From Glandiceps talaboti (taxonomy: Eukaryota > Hemichordata > Enteropneusta > Spengelidae): a stretch of DNA of 64,000 bases. The DNA is taken from positions 23,767,064 through 23,831,063 of the forward strand of contig NC_135558.1 in the NCBI RefSeq assembly GCF_964340395.1. Direction: 5' to 3'. Below the pieces are notes generated by a model. It did not search any database and was not told the DNA's origin. It saw only the letters and a list, made by a program, of their open reading frames with translations. The translations under genes and the position numbers were made by a program. Shown here in pieces: positions 22,701 through 33,077 of this stretch (position 1 is its first letter; every line of letters begins with the position of its first letter).

Positions 22701-23851
22701 TGTTGGCCAATCACGCAAACTTACGGACCCGAAAAGTCACTTTGCACACATTGCTATATATCTGTCTAGTTGGTTTGGTAACGCAATTTTCCCCGGGCAC
22801 TCGATTTATGCCACTTACCAATATGGCTTATGTTCGCAAACGCCGTTACGTTGTGTTGGCAGGATTGGTTAGGAAATTTATTTTCATAATAAAACATTCA
22901 GTCACACATATCATGACGATAATATATTCCTTATTATTTGTCAGATCATTTGTCACTTACATAAAAAAACTTGGAAGGCGGGATCGTTACTATAGCCACA
23001 CACCCTTCAACAGAATATGTCCCAGGAAAAAAGATGGCGCAGATAAAATGAGTCTAGGCATGGAAGTACTTCCATGGTCTAGGTGAACAAAGGGATTGTT
23101 AGCCTAAAAACGATAAAACAAGACTTGTGCGGCCACAAGTTAGGTTAGATAGGGGGTTCTTAACATTCTAGTTCAATCACAAATTGACTTTTGATATCGA
23201 TTTGACGTTTAGATTTTCCCCGGGCAGTAACTCACTGAATCCGTATCAATGAATCATGCAATGGCTATGGACGTCACCAGGTACAAAATTTCAGGCTGAA
23301 AAACCTGCACCTACACACATTTTGTTCCGTTTACCCTCTAGTTTACTCCCAGGCACTTTCTTTCTTCCCCGGGCAGTAATTTAGGAGGACCACTACATGA
23401 CCTCACTCGTATTTCAGACTTACGAGCTCGTTACGTCACCCGTATATATATGTTCAGACGTCACTCGTACTTGAGACTTGCGAGCTCGTAACTCTGCCCG
23501 TACTTGGTCAGTTTTGGGCCAATTACTTACATGCACTCCAGCAACAACTACAGGGTTCCTAGTAAAGAGATATTTTAATCAAAATTATTGAACTGCATGT
23601 ATTTCATGTAAAGGTTTGGTATATTTTTCAAGGGGAAACATAGTGAAAAGTTAGTTACTGGGACTTTAGAAGTAGAATACTGAATTGGATTGAAAAAAAG
23701 AGCAAAAAATTGCATATATTTTTGCTGTAAAATTTTCCTAATTTCTTACACTATGGCATTCTTTGTTTGACTATTGTTTTTACTAGCTGAGTTAGAAGGT
23801 GTTCCTGTCAGAGATCTTTACAAAACATTTGAACTTGATATAGCAGACTAG
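16782..23851 (+). CDS. SWI5: SWI5, DNA recombination/repair protein (spliced)
   Basis: Joining 16782-16787, 16845-16975, 21745-21839 and 23787-23851 gives a continuous 98-residue protein in which all introns are GT-AG and phases agree. Residues about 21-45 form a heptad-like coiled coil (LDITKLNKKTSDLDKEIDAL). This is followed by the conserved Swi5 core, with GYREEELSVHI, HEYNELKDTGQMLLGKLAEL and the terminal VPVRDLYKTFELDIAD. Swi5 family members bind SFR1/MEI5 and stimulate RAD51 (and DMC1) strand exchange in the nucleus. The length is close to yeast Swi5 (85-90 residues) and shorter than long vertebrate isoforms, so an upstream coding exon may be missing. The gene is notable for introns filled with minisatellites. 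The family call is from recognised motifs. Confidence 0.88.
16845..16975 (+). CDS. SWI5: SWI5 exon, coiled-coil part
   Basis: Acceptor CATTTCACAG at 16844 and donor GATGA|GTAAGT at 16975/16976. It is 131 nt and ends two bases into a codon. It encodes FRNHDSTAFDVASVETAG and then the coiled-coil start. The next exon supplies the G that completes GAG. Confidence 0.85.
17014..17550. repeat. 29/30-bp minisatellite in SWI5 intron, about 18 copies
   Basis: Units contain TGGAATTTCAAAAGACTTCT and then GAAAAGTCC. Copies alternate between 29 and 30 bp through an extra A in the A-run. It starts only about 40 bp after the donor at 16976. No coding role. Confidence 0.95.
17551..18144. other. Intronic, no feature recognised
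   Basis: Unique intronic sequence. CAATCAGACCAATTACCTTG (17744-17763) and the following TGATATTTGG and AAATTGTTCAAATGAAAATGA resemble the interspersed family at 24.2 and 36.3 kb, so a diverged copy probably spans about 17690-17850. Confidence 0.45.
18145..18430. repeat. 74-bp minisatellite in SWI5 intron, about 4 copies
   Basis: Units contain ATCATGATTGGTAATCACAG, CCCAAACCATGATTGATGTG and GATGGTGGACAATGTAAT. ATCATGAT palindromes recur in and around the array. Confidence 0.9.
18825..18955. repeat. Short direct repeats (CAGGTTGTTCCTA)
   Basis: CAGGTTGTTCCTA occurs five times between about 18826 and 18921. The block CCCATCAAAGTTTATCACCC is duplicated at about 18883 and 18923. This is a small local expansion within the SWI5 intron. 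Confidence 0.85.
19068..21744 (+). repeat. 37-bp minisatellite ending at the SWI5 acceptor, about 72 copies
   Basis: Each unit contains GATGAACTATTAATGGACATG, then the palindrome ACATGTACATGT and GTGTTACAG or GTATTACAG. TTAAT matches the YTNAY branch-point consensus about 22 nt before the AG. The last unit's ATTACAG is the 3' splice site used for the exon at 21745. Identity with GGGGAT-type units continues about five bases into that exon. Many copies read ACAG|GTGATG, an acceptor joined to a donor-like sequence; others read ACAG|GAGATG or ACAG|GGGATG. Two blocks share a 12-bp insertion 345 bp apart, showing a duplicated higher-order block. Confidence 0.97.
21745..21839 (+). CDS. SWI5: SWI5 exon, conserved core
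   Basis: The acceptor ATTACAG at 21744 is part of the last 37-bp repeat. The donor is AAGCTAG|GTGAGT at 21839/21840. It is 95 nt and encodes GYREEELSVHI and HEYNELKDTGQMLLGKL, the most conserved part of Swi5 proteins. Phases match both neighbours. Confidence 0.92.
21840..22256. other. Intronic, no feature recognised
   Basis: Unique intronic sequence between the third recognised coding exon and an inverted-repeat element. No repeat or coding signal noted. Confidence 0.45.
22257..23519. mobile_element. Inverted-repeat element (MITE-like) in SWI5 intron
   Basis: The left arm starts GCCCAAAACTGACCAAGTAC at 22257 and the right arm ends with its reverse complement at 23519. Arms of about 90 bp remain alignable through ACGGGCAGAGTTACGAGCTCG and TACGGGTGAC. 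The interior is rich in CG-containing words and repeats motifs such as CCCCGGGCAGTAA. It also repeats a block starting TTGGTTTGGT (22630 and 22770). No transposase is seen. The 5' flank GTAATT and 3' flank AATTAC mirror each other, so the exact ends and target duplication are unclear. Confidence 0.7.
23787..23851 (+). CDS. SWI5: SWI5 terminal coding exon
   Basis: Acceptor TTTTTACTAG at 23786. It encodes AELEGVPVRDLYKTFELDIAD and ends at TAG 23849-23851. A strong donor-like TTTGAAA|GTAAGT lies at 23884/23885, 33 nt after the stop. The 3' UTR may therefore hold an intron, close enough to the stop not to trigger decay by the usual distance rule. Confidence 0.9.
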
Positions 23852-24049
23852 AGTCAGGACAATGGTCGATGAACAACTTTGAAAGTAAGTAACCTATTTT
23901 GCTTCTACATGCATACCATGCTAGGAATGGATTTAGAACATGGAACTTGCAAGGAGTCTATAGCGGTAGAATTATAATAAAATTATAATATAAATTAGTA
24001 TCTCTACGTTCAGTTTTGCCTTCAGATGTCAAAATCATTTAGTAATGAA

Positions 24050-24105
24050 CTTGCTCCCCCCCCCCCCCATTGCTAAATTCAGTAGTGCTACAGGTATGGT
24101 GAAGT

Positions 24106-24177
<72 letters not shown>

Positions 24178-24545
24178 GACTTTGTCAAAAACCGTGAGAC
24201 TGATTGGCTTGACATTTGGAGGGTATATTACCTTTGGTGTCTAGTTGGGAAATTGTTCAAATCAAAATGATCTTACCACCGATGTGTGATTTGGGTAAAA
24301 ATGTGATTTTTGGTCAAAAAACTGAAACTCAAAAAACTACAGGGCAAATCGGTCTGAAATTTGGTGGGAACATTCTTAGGGGTGTATAGTTTAAGGATTG
24401 TTCATGATCCAGTGATCCCATCAGTGATATGCAAATTGTCTTTTTGGTCAAAGGTCTATCATTCCAAAAGTACCTGGTTGATTTTTCTGACATTTCACAG
24501 GGATGTTTCTGGGGATGAACAGATGAAGTGGTATTAAAAATTGTT
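24050..24545. repeat. Interspersed repeat with internal (GT)n
   Basis: After a C-run (24055-24068), AGTAGTGCTACAGGTATGG leads to a GT microsatellite (24108-24172). Blocks follow that recur at 36290-36490: GTCTAGTTGGGAAATTGTTC, AATTTGGTGGGAACATTCTT and CATCAGTGATATGCAAATT. The same family appears at 35.9-37.1, 27.3-27.7 and 45.4 kb. It is probably a non-autonomous retroposon; no termini are defined. Confidence 0.8.
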
Positions 24546-24611
24546 TGGAGTCCCCTGCCCCTTTATTATTGTAATCCTTCAACATAGCTTCTGATGCAAG
24601 CTTACAAGAGG

Positions 24612-24842
24612 CTACTGAATATGCCACAATTGAATGTAATGTTCAAAGTATAAACAATTTGACAGTGACTTTGGCTTAGGAAGGATTTTCCTCATTTGAA
24701 CACCACTGGACGTTGGTAGTGAGGCAAAAATGTCTGGAGCATGGATAGGTGTACTCATGTCTGCAAATGTCAGCGTTCTTGTTGGCCTTTTCATTTGTGG
24801 TGTCAATTTTGTTGGTACCGTTTGTGTTAGTTTTCTTTTCAT
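24612..24842 (-). CDS. Coding-like fragment, unidentified
   Basis: A minus-strand frame reads LTQTVPTKLTPQMKRPTRTL and then FADMSTPIHAPDIFASLPTS. It looks like ordered, low-bias protein rather than chance sequence and ends at a stop near 24612. A second minus-strand coding-like piece lies 25066-25250 on the other side of a 39-bp array. The two may be parts of one broken gene or transposon ORF. No family is recognised. Confidence 0.3.
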   Translation of the reverse strand: MKRKLTQTVPTKLTPQMKRPTRTLTFADMSTPIHAPDIFASLPTSSGVQMRKILPKPKSLSNCLYFEHYIQLWHIQ

Positions 24843-24867
24843 TTGGTTCCTTGTGGCTTTAATTTGC

Positions 24868-25065
24868 CAGTGTCAGATCGACAGTTCAGTTCACACAGTC
24901 CATTCACAGTGTCAGATCGACAGTCCAGTTCATACAGTCCATTCAGTGTCAGATCGACAGTCCAGTTCATACAGTCCATTCACAGTGTCAGATCGACAGT
25001 CCAGTTCATACAGTCCATTCACAGTGTCAGATCGACAGTCCAGTTCATACAGTCCATTCACAGTG
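24868..25065. repeat. 39-bp minisatellite, 5 copies
   Basis: Units contain CAGTGTCAGATCGACAGTCC and then AGTTCATACAGTCCATTCA. The third copy begins at TCAGTG with a three-base loss. Period 39 keeps any reading frame. It separates two minus-strand coding-like fragments. Confidence 0.93.
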
Positions 25066-25250
25066 CCAAAAACCATGCTGTGGCATTTTCTACATATATT
25101 CCCCTCTTCTGTAGGGAAACTGGGGAATGCTCTTTGGATTTTAGCAACAAGATCTTTTCAGTTGCAAATCTAAATGACAGTTTGAACCTCTTGACACTAA
25201 ATTGGCCACAGATGACACATAGCTGCTGAGATTTTGTCAGAAAGGCGGAT
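25066..25250 (-). CDS. Coding-like fragment with CxxC, unidentified
   Basis: The minus-strand frame reads LTKSQQLCVICGQFSVKRFK and later KILLLKSKEHSPVSLQKRG, ending at a stop just inside the 39-bp array. The CxxC pair and basic character suggest a zinc-binding segment of a transposase or host nuclear protein. No domain is identifiable with confidence. It could be the upstream part of the fragment at 24612-24842. Confidence 0.3.
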
Positions 25251-25319
25251 TTTGTTGGGAAAACCAGAGCTAAGGGAACAGATCAGAGTCTTTCTACATG
25301 TATAAATCTATTAGGCACA

Positions 25320-26766
25320 CCATTAGTTAGTCTCGCTGCCAGACTCGTGACTATCGTCCCTAATCTGTTTGATGTATGCCGAGCAGTGCAGCCGCGAGAA
25401 GAGAGGGACTTGTCCCGAGTCTGGTTGGAAGCGTTTGGAAAGGAATGTGATTACGTCATTATGTGGGTTTGCCAAAGTATGCAAATGACATCTCAACGTG
25501 GTGCGATCATAACAAAGACACGTGTTGTCACCTACGCACAGTCATGGTAATATTTGTTGTCCTGAAGGCTATGATGTCTTCGGTAACAAAAACACCGATT
25601 AAAGTATATGGTGACCACATAAAACTCCTGATGATGTTCCTGTTACGTTTCGAAATACATACAATGTATTCCACATTAAGATTACGAGACTACAGGAACA
25701 CCATGCTTATGTTGAGATGGATGAAATTGCAGGCAACAATTTAGTGTGAATTTTTTGTAAGCTTATTTATACGAATTCTATTTCTGTTCTATCTTAGTAT
25801 ACACATTTCTATATGTCTTTCATTGAGATGTACATTATTGATGTACAATGTACACCGTTGATTTCACATCCTGAACACACGAAGTCCTTCCCCCATGTTT
25901 TGTCCTACGTAAATACTAGTAAATGATACATGCTACAGTTGATTTTTGTTTCAAAGTAACACTGCACTGTAAGGAAATGGAACGAAGGTCGTTGATCACT
26001 GGTACATTTGCCGAGCTCTCGTAGCCGCGAAAGGTTTCAAAATTGTCTAGTTTCGCATTTTCGGCAGCCGTTTTTGATGGGGGAAAGGCCAGATCAGGGT
26101 GTCGATTGTGCTGCGGGGGATTCCTAAGAAGTGTTGCGGTTAGGAAATGTCAGATTTTCAGTAGGTAGGTCGATATTTTGGCGAAAATAAGGGTTGATAC
26201 CTGCGATACCGATCAGCATCGCATCAGCTGATTGGAATCCCTACACTAGGAATTGTAGCGTTAGGGGCAGGTTAAACACTAAAACTTAAAAAGTCACCAA
26301 AACAGACGAAAAAAACCACAAAACCGCAGCAAAACGCTACAATTATTGCTGCATACCATATTCAATCACGAGGCAGGTTTTCTCGTAACTTTTTCCATTT
26401 TCATGCGTTGTGTTTGTTACTTGCCTGTTGCAATATTCTGTGTTTATGGTTAATGCGGCAGCTTGTTTTCTTCCTCTTGACATTACGCAATGAACAATAA
26501 GTGACATTGTCATTCATTGAAGTAAAAAAATCCTCAACACATGATTAGTCGCTATTTATAACAGACTCCTCCTGGATATAGAATATTCAGTAGCTAGTAT
26601 GTTTGAACAATCTGTCTATTCGCTAGTTTCATTGGCGGGTATTTTTATCCAAACGCTTCCAGCCAGACTTGGGACTAGTCCCTCTCTTCTTGCGGCTGTG
26701 CTGCTCGGCATACATAAACAGATTAGGGACGATAGTCACGAGTCTGGCAGCGAGACTAACCATTAG
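25320..26766. mobile_element. TIR element with 7-bp target duplication, no transposase
   Basis: The element spans 25327-26759. The left end begins TTAGTCTCGCTGCCAGACTC and the right end is its reverse complement. Inverted arms extend about 120 bp (to about 25445 and from about 26640) with scattered mismatches. Both sides are flanked by CCATTAG (25320-25326 and 26760-26766), the expected target-site duplication; one more base could be included. The interior has no convincing transposase, so it is a non-autonomous DNA transposon. A 7-8 bp duplication is compatible with hAT-like or other superfamilies, and the superfamily is not assigned. Confidence 0.85.
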
Positions 26767-27167
26767 TAAGTAATTGTAAAATTCCACAGTGGGAGCCTTA
26801 TCACTATCTGAGATGAGGTAAGCAGTATGTTTATTTAGTTATAGATACAGTCTCCAGATTAGTTGTCAATCATGTTTTGTAGGGTCCAAGAATCCCGGAC
26901 CATCTGTGTTCTCAAAGCCTTATTGCCCAAGCCATTATTAGGGTAAATTTGAACAAGTGTTAACAGTCCTCAAGCTTCGCATTAACATGGAGTGTTGCGC
27001 TAACAGTGATACATCAATGAAAGGTTAGCTCTATATGTTTGATGAGGGCACACTGTACAGGGATAGTTGAGTATGCAGTAGATGTCAGAACATACAAAAA
27101 TAACCCAAGTTTTATCCATATGTAAAGCTCCGAGGACTATTGAGAGAGTCTAGGGTTCAAAATACCT
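26767..27167. other. No feature recognised
   Basis: Unique sequence between the TIR element and a tetranucleotide microsatellite. Stops in all frames. Confidence 0.4.
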
Positions 27168-27192
27168 GTCTGTCTATCTGTCTGTCTATCTA

Positions 27193-27241
<49 letters not shown>

Positions 27242-27256
27242 TTGTCTATCTGTCTA

Positions 27257-27303
<47 letters not shown>

Positions 27304-27305
27304 TT
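27168..27305. repeat. (CTGT/CTAT)n tetranucleotide microsatellite
   Basis: CTGT tetramers with CTAT interruptions at both ends. It occupies the same position relative to the downstream repeat blocks as the GT/TCTG tracts of the interspersed family at 36.2 kb. Confidence 0.95.
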
Positions 27306-28540
27306 AGATGATGCAAGTGATTTTGGTATTGAACTTTACCTCTAAAACTACTGGTGATGAAATTTGGTTATGGTTCTAAAAGTGTTACTGTTAGTCTGCA
27401 AATTGTGAGTGTGTCATAGATATGTAATTGGCCCTAGCAACCATGACCATGCCCTTAGCAACTGTCAAATGATAGGGTTTTTTACAATTATAACAACAGG
27501 GGTGGGTAGGCAATTGAATACACATTATTTTAAAATATGTAAATACCCTTAACATCAAGACCACACACATAGTAACAGGTAAACAATGACATATACCACC
27601 GGTAATGCCAAAATAACACTGGTGATGGGAAGGTAAATGAATAAGCATTGCAAAATTGTATGTAGGTATGCCTAGCAACAAGACCATGCCCATAGTAAAA
27701 TGATGGTGTATATTACAGATATAACACCATGCCCATAGTAAAATGATGACACCAGGTGTATATTACAGATATAACACCATGCCCATAGTAAAATGATGGT
27801 GTATATTACAGATATAACACCATGCCCATAGTAAAATGATGGTGTATATTACAGATATAACACCATGCCCATAGTAAAATGATGGTGTATATTACAGATA
27901 TAACACCATGCCCATAGTAAAATGATGGTGTATATTACAGATATAACACCATGCCCATAGTAAAATGATGGTGTATATTACAGATATAACACCATGCCCA
28001 TAGTAAAATGATGGTGTATATTACAGATATAACACCATGCCCATAGTAAAATGATGGTGTATATTACAGATATAACACCATGCCCCATAGTAAAATGATG
28101 GTGTATATTACAGATATAACACCATGCCCATAGTAAAATGATGGTGTATATTACAGATATAACACCATGCCCATAGTAAAATGATGGTGTATATTACAGA
28201 TATAACACCATGCCCCATAGTAAAATGATGGTGTATATTACAGATATAACACCATGCCCATAGTAAAATGATGGTGTATATTACAGATATAACACCATGC
28301 CCCATAGTAAAATGATGGTGTATATTACAGATATAACACCATGCCCATAGTAAAATGATGGTGTATATTACAGATATAACACCATGCCCATAGTAAAATG
28401 ATGGTGTATATTACAGATATAACACCATGCCCATAGTAAAATGATGGTGTATATTACAGACCCACATAATTATTACAAAAAATTAAAGTGTACTGTCAAC
28501 AGTTGTGCTACAACTTTTATAAATCTGCTCATTGTGATTA
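27306..28540. repeat. Interspersed repeat copy hosting an expanded array
   Basis: Left of the array the copy carries GGCCCTAGCAACCATGACCA (27430) and CCTAGCAACAAGACCATGCC (27670), as at 36845-36870 and 37080-37100. Right of the array it resumes with CAACAGTTGTGCTACAAC (28499), matching 37115-37132. The 43-bp array therefore lies within this copy, near its end. Confidence 0.75.
27684..28460. repeat. 43-bp minisatellite, about 18 copies
   Basis: Units contain CATGCCCATAGTAAAATGAT and GGTGTATATTACAG followed by ATATAACAC. A few copies have an extra C (GCCCC at 28083, 28213 and 28302). The unit derives from the CATGCCCATAG part of the surrounding interspersed repeat. Each unit ends TATTACAG, acceptor-like on the plus strand, but no exon follows. 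Confidence 0.95.
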
Positions 28541-28599
28541 TTTTAGAAATTTAAATGAGGCACACCGTGCATACCTTTGTGATCAAATCGACAATGCCG

Positions 28600-30552
28600 A
28601 TCAGAGATCCCTATTTACTATATTGATGATGTATATCAGAGATCCCTTTTTACTGTATTGATGATATATATCAGAGATCCCTTTTTACTGTATTGATGAT
28701 GTATATCAGAGATCCCTTTTTACTATATTGATGTTGTATATCAGAGATCCCTTTTTACTGTATTGATGATATATATCAGAGATCCCTATTTACTATATTG
28801 ATGATGTATATCAGAGATCCCTTTTTACTATATTGATGATGTATATCAGAGATCCCTATTTACTGTATTGATGATGTATATCAGAGATCCCTTTTTACTA
28901 TATTGATGATGTATATCAGAGATCCCTTTTTACTATATTGATGATGTATATCAGAGATCCCTATTTACTGTATTGATGATGTATATCAGAGATCCCTTTT
29001 TACTGTATTGATGATGTATATCAGAGATCCCTATTTACTGTATTGATGATATATATCAGAGATCCCTATTTACTGTATTGATGATGTATATCAGAGATCC
29101 CTTTTTACTATATTGATGATGTATATCAGAGATCCCTATTTACTGTATTGATGATGTATATCAGAGATCCCTATTTACTGTATTGATGATGTATATCAGA
29201 GATCCCTTTTTACTATATTGATGATGTATATCAGAGATCCCTTTTTACTATATTGATGATGTATATCAGAGATCCCTTTTTACTGTATTGATGATGTATA
29301 TCAGAGATCCCTATTTACTGTATTGATGATATATATCAGAGATCCCTATTTACTGTATTGATGATGTATATCAGAGATCCCTTTTTACTATATTGATGAT
29401 GTATATCAGAGATCCCTTTTTACTGTATTGATGATATATATCAGAGATCCCTTTTTACTGTATTGATGATGTATATCAGAGATCCCTATTTACTGTATTG
29501 ATGATATATATCAGAGATCCCTATTTACTGTATTGATGATGTATATCAGAGATCCCTTTTTACTATATTGATGATGTATATCAGAGATCCCTTTTTACTG
29601 TATTGATGATGTATATCAGAGATCCCTTTTTACTGTATTGATGATGTATATCAGAGATCCCTTTTTACTCTATTGATGATGTATATCAGAGATCCCTTTT
29701 TACTGTATTGATGATGTATATCAGAGATCCCTATTTACTGTATTGATGATGTATATCAGAGATCCCTTTTTACTATATTGATGATGTATATCAGAGATCC
29801 CTTTTTACTGTATTGATGATATATATCAGAGATCCCTATTTACTGTATTGATGATGTATATCAGAGATCCCTTTTTACTATATTGATGATGTATATCAGA
29901 GATCCCTTTTTACTATATTGATGATGTATATCAGAGATCCCTATTTACTATATTGATGATGTATATCAGAGATCCCTTTTTACTATATTGATGATGTATA
30001 TCAGAGATCCCTTTTTACTGTATTGATGATATATATCAGAGATCCCTATTTACTCTATTGATGATGTATATCAGAGATCCCTTTTTACTGTATTGATGAT
30101 GTATATCAGAGATCCCTTTTTACTGTATTGATGATGTATATCAGAGATCCCTTTTTACTCTATTGATGATGTATATCAGAGATCCCTTTTTACTGTATTG
30201 ATGATGTATATCAGAGATCCCTATTTACTGTATTGATGATGTATATCAGAGATCCCTTTTTACTATATTGATGATGTATATCAGAGATCCCTTTTTACTG
30301 TATTGATGATGTATATCAGAGATCCCTTTTTACTGTATTGATGATGTATATCAGAGATCCCTTTTTACTGTATTGATGATATATATCAGAGATCCCTTTT
30401 TACTGTATTGATGATGTATATCAGAGATCCCTATTTACTGTATTGATGATGTATATCAGAGATCCCTTTTTACTGTATTGATGATGTATATCAGAGATCC
30501 CTTTTTACTGTATTGATGATGTATATCAGAGATCCCTTTTTACTGTATTGAT
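28600..30552. repeat. 35-bp minisatellite, about 56 copies
   Basis: Units contain TATCAGAGATCCCTTTTTAC and then TGTATTGATGATG. Variation is mostly at three positions (CCCTTTTT/CCCTATTT, ACTGTA/ACTATA, GATGTATA/GATATATA), and these form recurring blocks. The array ends abruptly at the start of a LINE remnant at 30553. Confidence 0.97.
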
Positions 30553-32330
30553 GTTACTGGAAGTAAAAACACTATGTCAGGAATTCTCCCTGATTCTGAT
30601 ATTTCAAGTTCACATCTTGATTGAACAATTCATATCCGTGTTTACAAAGTCCTCATCAACAGACACCATGTCAACAGTTAAAAAAGTAAAGAAACTCTTA
30701 GTAAAACCATTGGAACAGTTAACTATTGATAACAAAGGAGTCAAAAAATTATTAAAACAATAAATTCATCAAAGGTATCAGGTCCAGATTTAATACCAAA
30801 TATTATGTTATGTGACTGCACTGAACAACTCATGCCAAGACTAGCAAAATATTCAAAATTTCAATTGATTCAGGATCCTTACCAGATGAAAGACTCACAG
30901 CACTGAGCAAACATTGCCGCAGTGTTTAAAAAATGGGATAAACATTTACCAGAAGACTACAGGCTGATTTCATTAACTTCCATTACAAGTAAACTCCTTG
31001 AACACATAATTTGCCGACATATTCTTCAACACTTGGAAAGAAACCACATACTGTCATCACTAAACCATGGTTTTAGGTCAGACTTTTCTTGTGAAACCCA
31101 ATTAGTTGAAACTCTCCATGATTTCATGAAATCTTTCGACCAGAACATCCAAACAGACATTGCTATATTGGATTTTTCCAAGGCATTCGACACGGTCCCT
31201 CACAAAAAGCTTCTCTATAAGTTAAAGAACTATGGCATCCATGGATCTATCCACTCATGGATTACATCTTTCCTTACAAAACGATACATGAGATCATTAG
31301 TGGAAGGGGAATACTCAGACCTAGTCACCGTTGATTCCGGAGTCCCCCAGGGCACTGTCCTTGGTCCAGGACTATTTCATTGTCACTAAAACTGAAACTT
31401 GTTCTTTTTGAGCTTCATTACTAGATTATCGAATGCCTTATGTGAATTGATTGTTCACTACATGCTCAGAGGTGAATGTGGTTCACAGGTAATGTTACAT
31501 GTAAGGCATCGTTCAAGAATAAACAAATCTCTTGGTGTATACCGAGTTCACGGTTCTCTTCAGCGACACAAAATTTGTATCAAAAGCTTTAAATTTGCAA
31601 CTGTGTCTCTGTCAAGTTGAAAATTAGTTTGTGCACTGTAGTACCGTACCATCAGTTGTGTAGTGTAGAGATTTATGTATTGTGGTACAGTCCGACTCAG
31701 ATAACCACTCAGCAGGTCACACAAAATCCTTATCTTGGTCTCACTTTGTCAGAGGACATGAAATGGACTCCACATATTGCAAATATCACAAAGAAAGCAA
31801 ACTTGACATTGGGGTTTCTGAGAAGAAACCTCCGTCATTGTACACAGTCATGTAAGAAAACAGCTTATATCCCACGAGTAAGATCCATGCTCATGCTAGA
31901 ATATGGTTCAGTGGTTCGGGACCCTTACCAACTGAAAAGCATTGACAAACTTGAACAGGTTCAACGTAGAGCAGCACATTATCACAGGGAACTACAGGAG
32001 TGAACAGGTTGCTCCAGCTATTTGTCAAACTATCAACAAATCTGGTGAATTTCCAATGTCTTGTAAATCTGTTATACTTTGTCCCTGAAAACTTACATTT
32101 TTAGGTTGTTTTATCATTAGACATTTTATATTTTTTATGTTAAAGTTTATGTATGTGTACCTTTTTAGTATTTTTTTCTAATACCTGGACATTTGTAACA
32201 GCTTTTCAAATAGTGTAATTATTTTTGTTGTCTTTTATGTTTGTTTGTTTTTCCTGTCAGTTGTACAGCACATTCTGATTATTTTTATAATGTAATGCGC
32301 TTTATAAGAAATAATGATTAAGATTTTAAC
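30553..32330 (+). pseudogene. CR1/Jockey-type LINE remnant with broken reverse transcriptase
   Basis: Plus-strand fragments in several frames follow reverse transcriptase order: INSSKVSGPDLIPN (about 30764), VFKKWDKHLPEDYRLISLTS (30922 on), LNHGFRSDFSCETQLVETL, AILDFSKAFDTVPHKKL with its catalytic aspartate, and DSGVPQGTVLGPG (31333-31371). Sequence from about 31378 to 31690 does not continue the domain and replaces the segment that should hold the YADD box. Homology resumes with QNPYLGLTLSEDMKWTPHI (about 31720) through LEQVQRRAAHYHRELQE. Frameshifts and stops (for example near 30855 and 30903) show it is dead. The 3' part ends near TGTAATGCGCTTTATAAGAA, similar to the LINE end at 46676. Confidence 0.85.
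31378..31690. other. Unrelated segment replacing the LINE active-site region
   Basis: About 310 bp without reverse transcriptase similarity sits between the VPQGTVLGP motif and the PYLGLTLSED segment. It includes GCTTTAAATTTGCAACTGTG and short AGTTCACGG-type words. It may be an insertion accompanied by deletion, or a filler from repair. No terminal repeats or target duplication were recognised. Confidence 0.5.
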
Positions 32331-33077
32331 TGTGTGTTAATTAGTTCCACTCTATGGATAATACACACACCAACAGACAACAGTGTGTCAGCTCCACTCT
32401 ATGGATAATACACACACCAACAGACAACAGTGAGTCAGTTCCACTCTATGGATAATACACACACCAACAGACAACAGTGTGTCAGCTCCACTCTATGGAT
32501 AATACACACACCAGCAGACAACAGTGTGTCAGTTCCACTCTATGGATAATACACACACCAGCAGACAACAGTGTGTCAGTTCCACTCTATGGATAATACA
32601 CACACCAACAGACAACAGTGTGTCAGTTCCACTCTATGGATAATACACACACCAACAGACAACAGTGTGTCAGCTCCACTCTATGGATAATACACACACC
32701 AACAGACAACAGTGTGTCAGCTCCACTCTATGGATAATACACACACCAACAGACAACATTGTGTCAGTTCCACTCTATGGATAATACACACCCCAGCAGA
32801 CAACAGTGTGTCAGCTCCACTCTATGGATAATACACACACCAACAGACACCAGTGTGTCAGCTCCACTCTATGGATAATACACACACCAGCAGACAACAG
32901 TGTGTCAGCTCCACTCTATGGATAATACACACACCAGCAGACAACAGTGTGTCAGCTCCACTCTATGGATAATACACACACCAGCAGACAACAGTGTGTC
33001 AGCTCCACTCTATGGATAATACACACACCAACAGACAACAGTGAGTCAGTTCCACTCTATGGATAATACACACACCA
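32331..33077. repeat. 47-bp minisatellite, about 16 copies
   Basis: Units contain TCCACTCTATGGATAATACA and CACACCAACAGACAACAGTG. Variants are CAGCTCC/CAGTTCC and CCAACAG/CCAGCAG. It follows the LINE remnant's 3' end. Confidence 0.96.

Noticed and set aside
22633-23086. 79- and 139-residue plus-strand frames
   Set aside because: They lie inside the inverted-repeat element, overlap each other and show no ordered domain. They are best explained by the CG-rich repeats.
25347-25744. Plus-strand frames within the TIR element as a transposase
   Set aside because: They start in the inverted arm, overlap in two frames and lack any DDE-type or zinc-finger motif.
27391-28305. Minus-strand frames reading MGHGVISVIYTIILLWAW repeats
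   Set aside because: Translation of the 43-bp array and the interspersed repeat around it.
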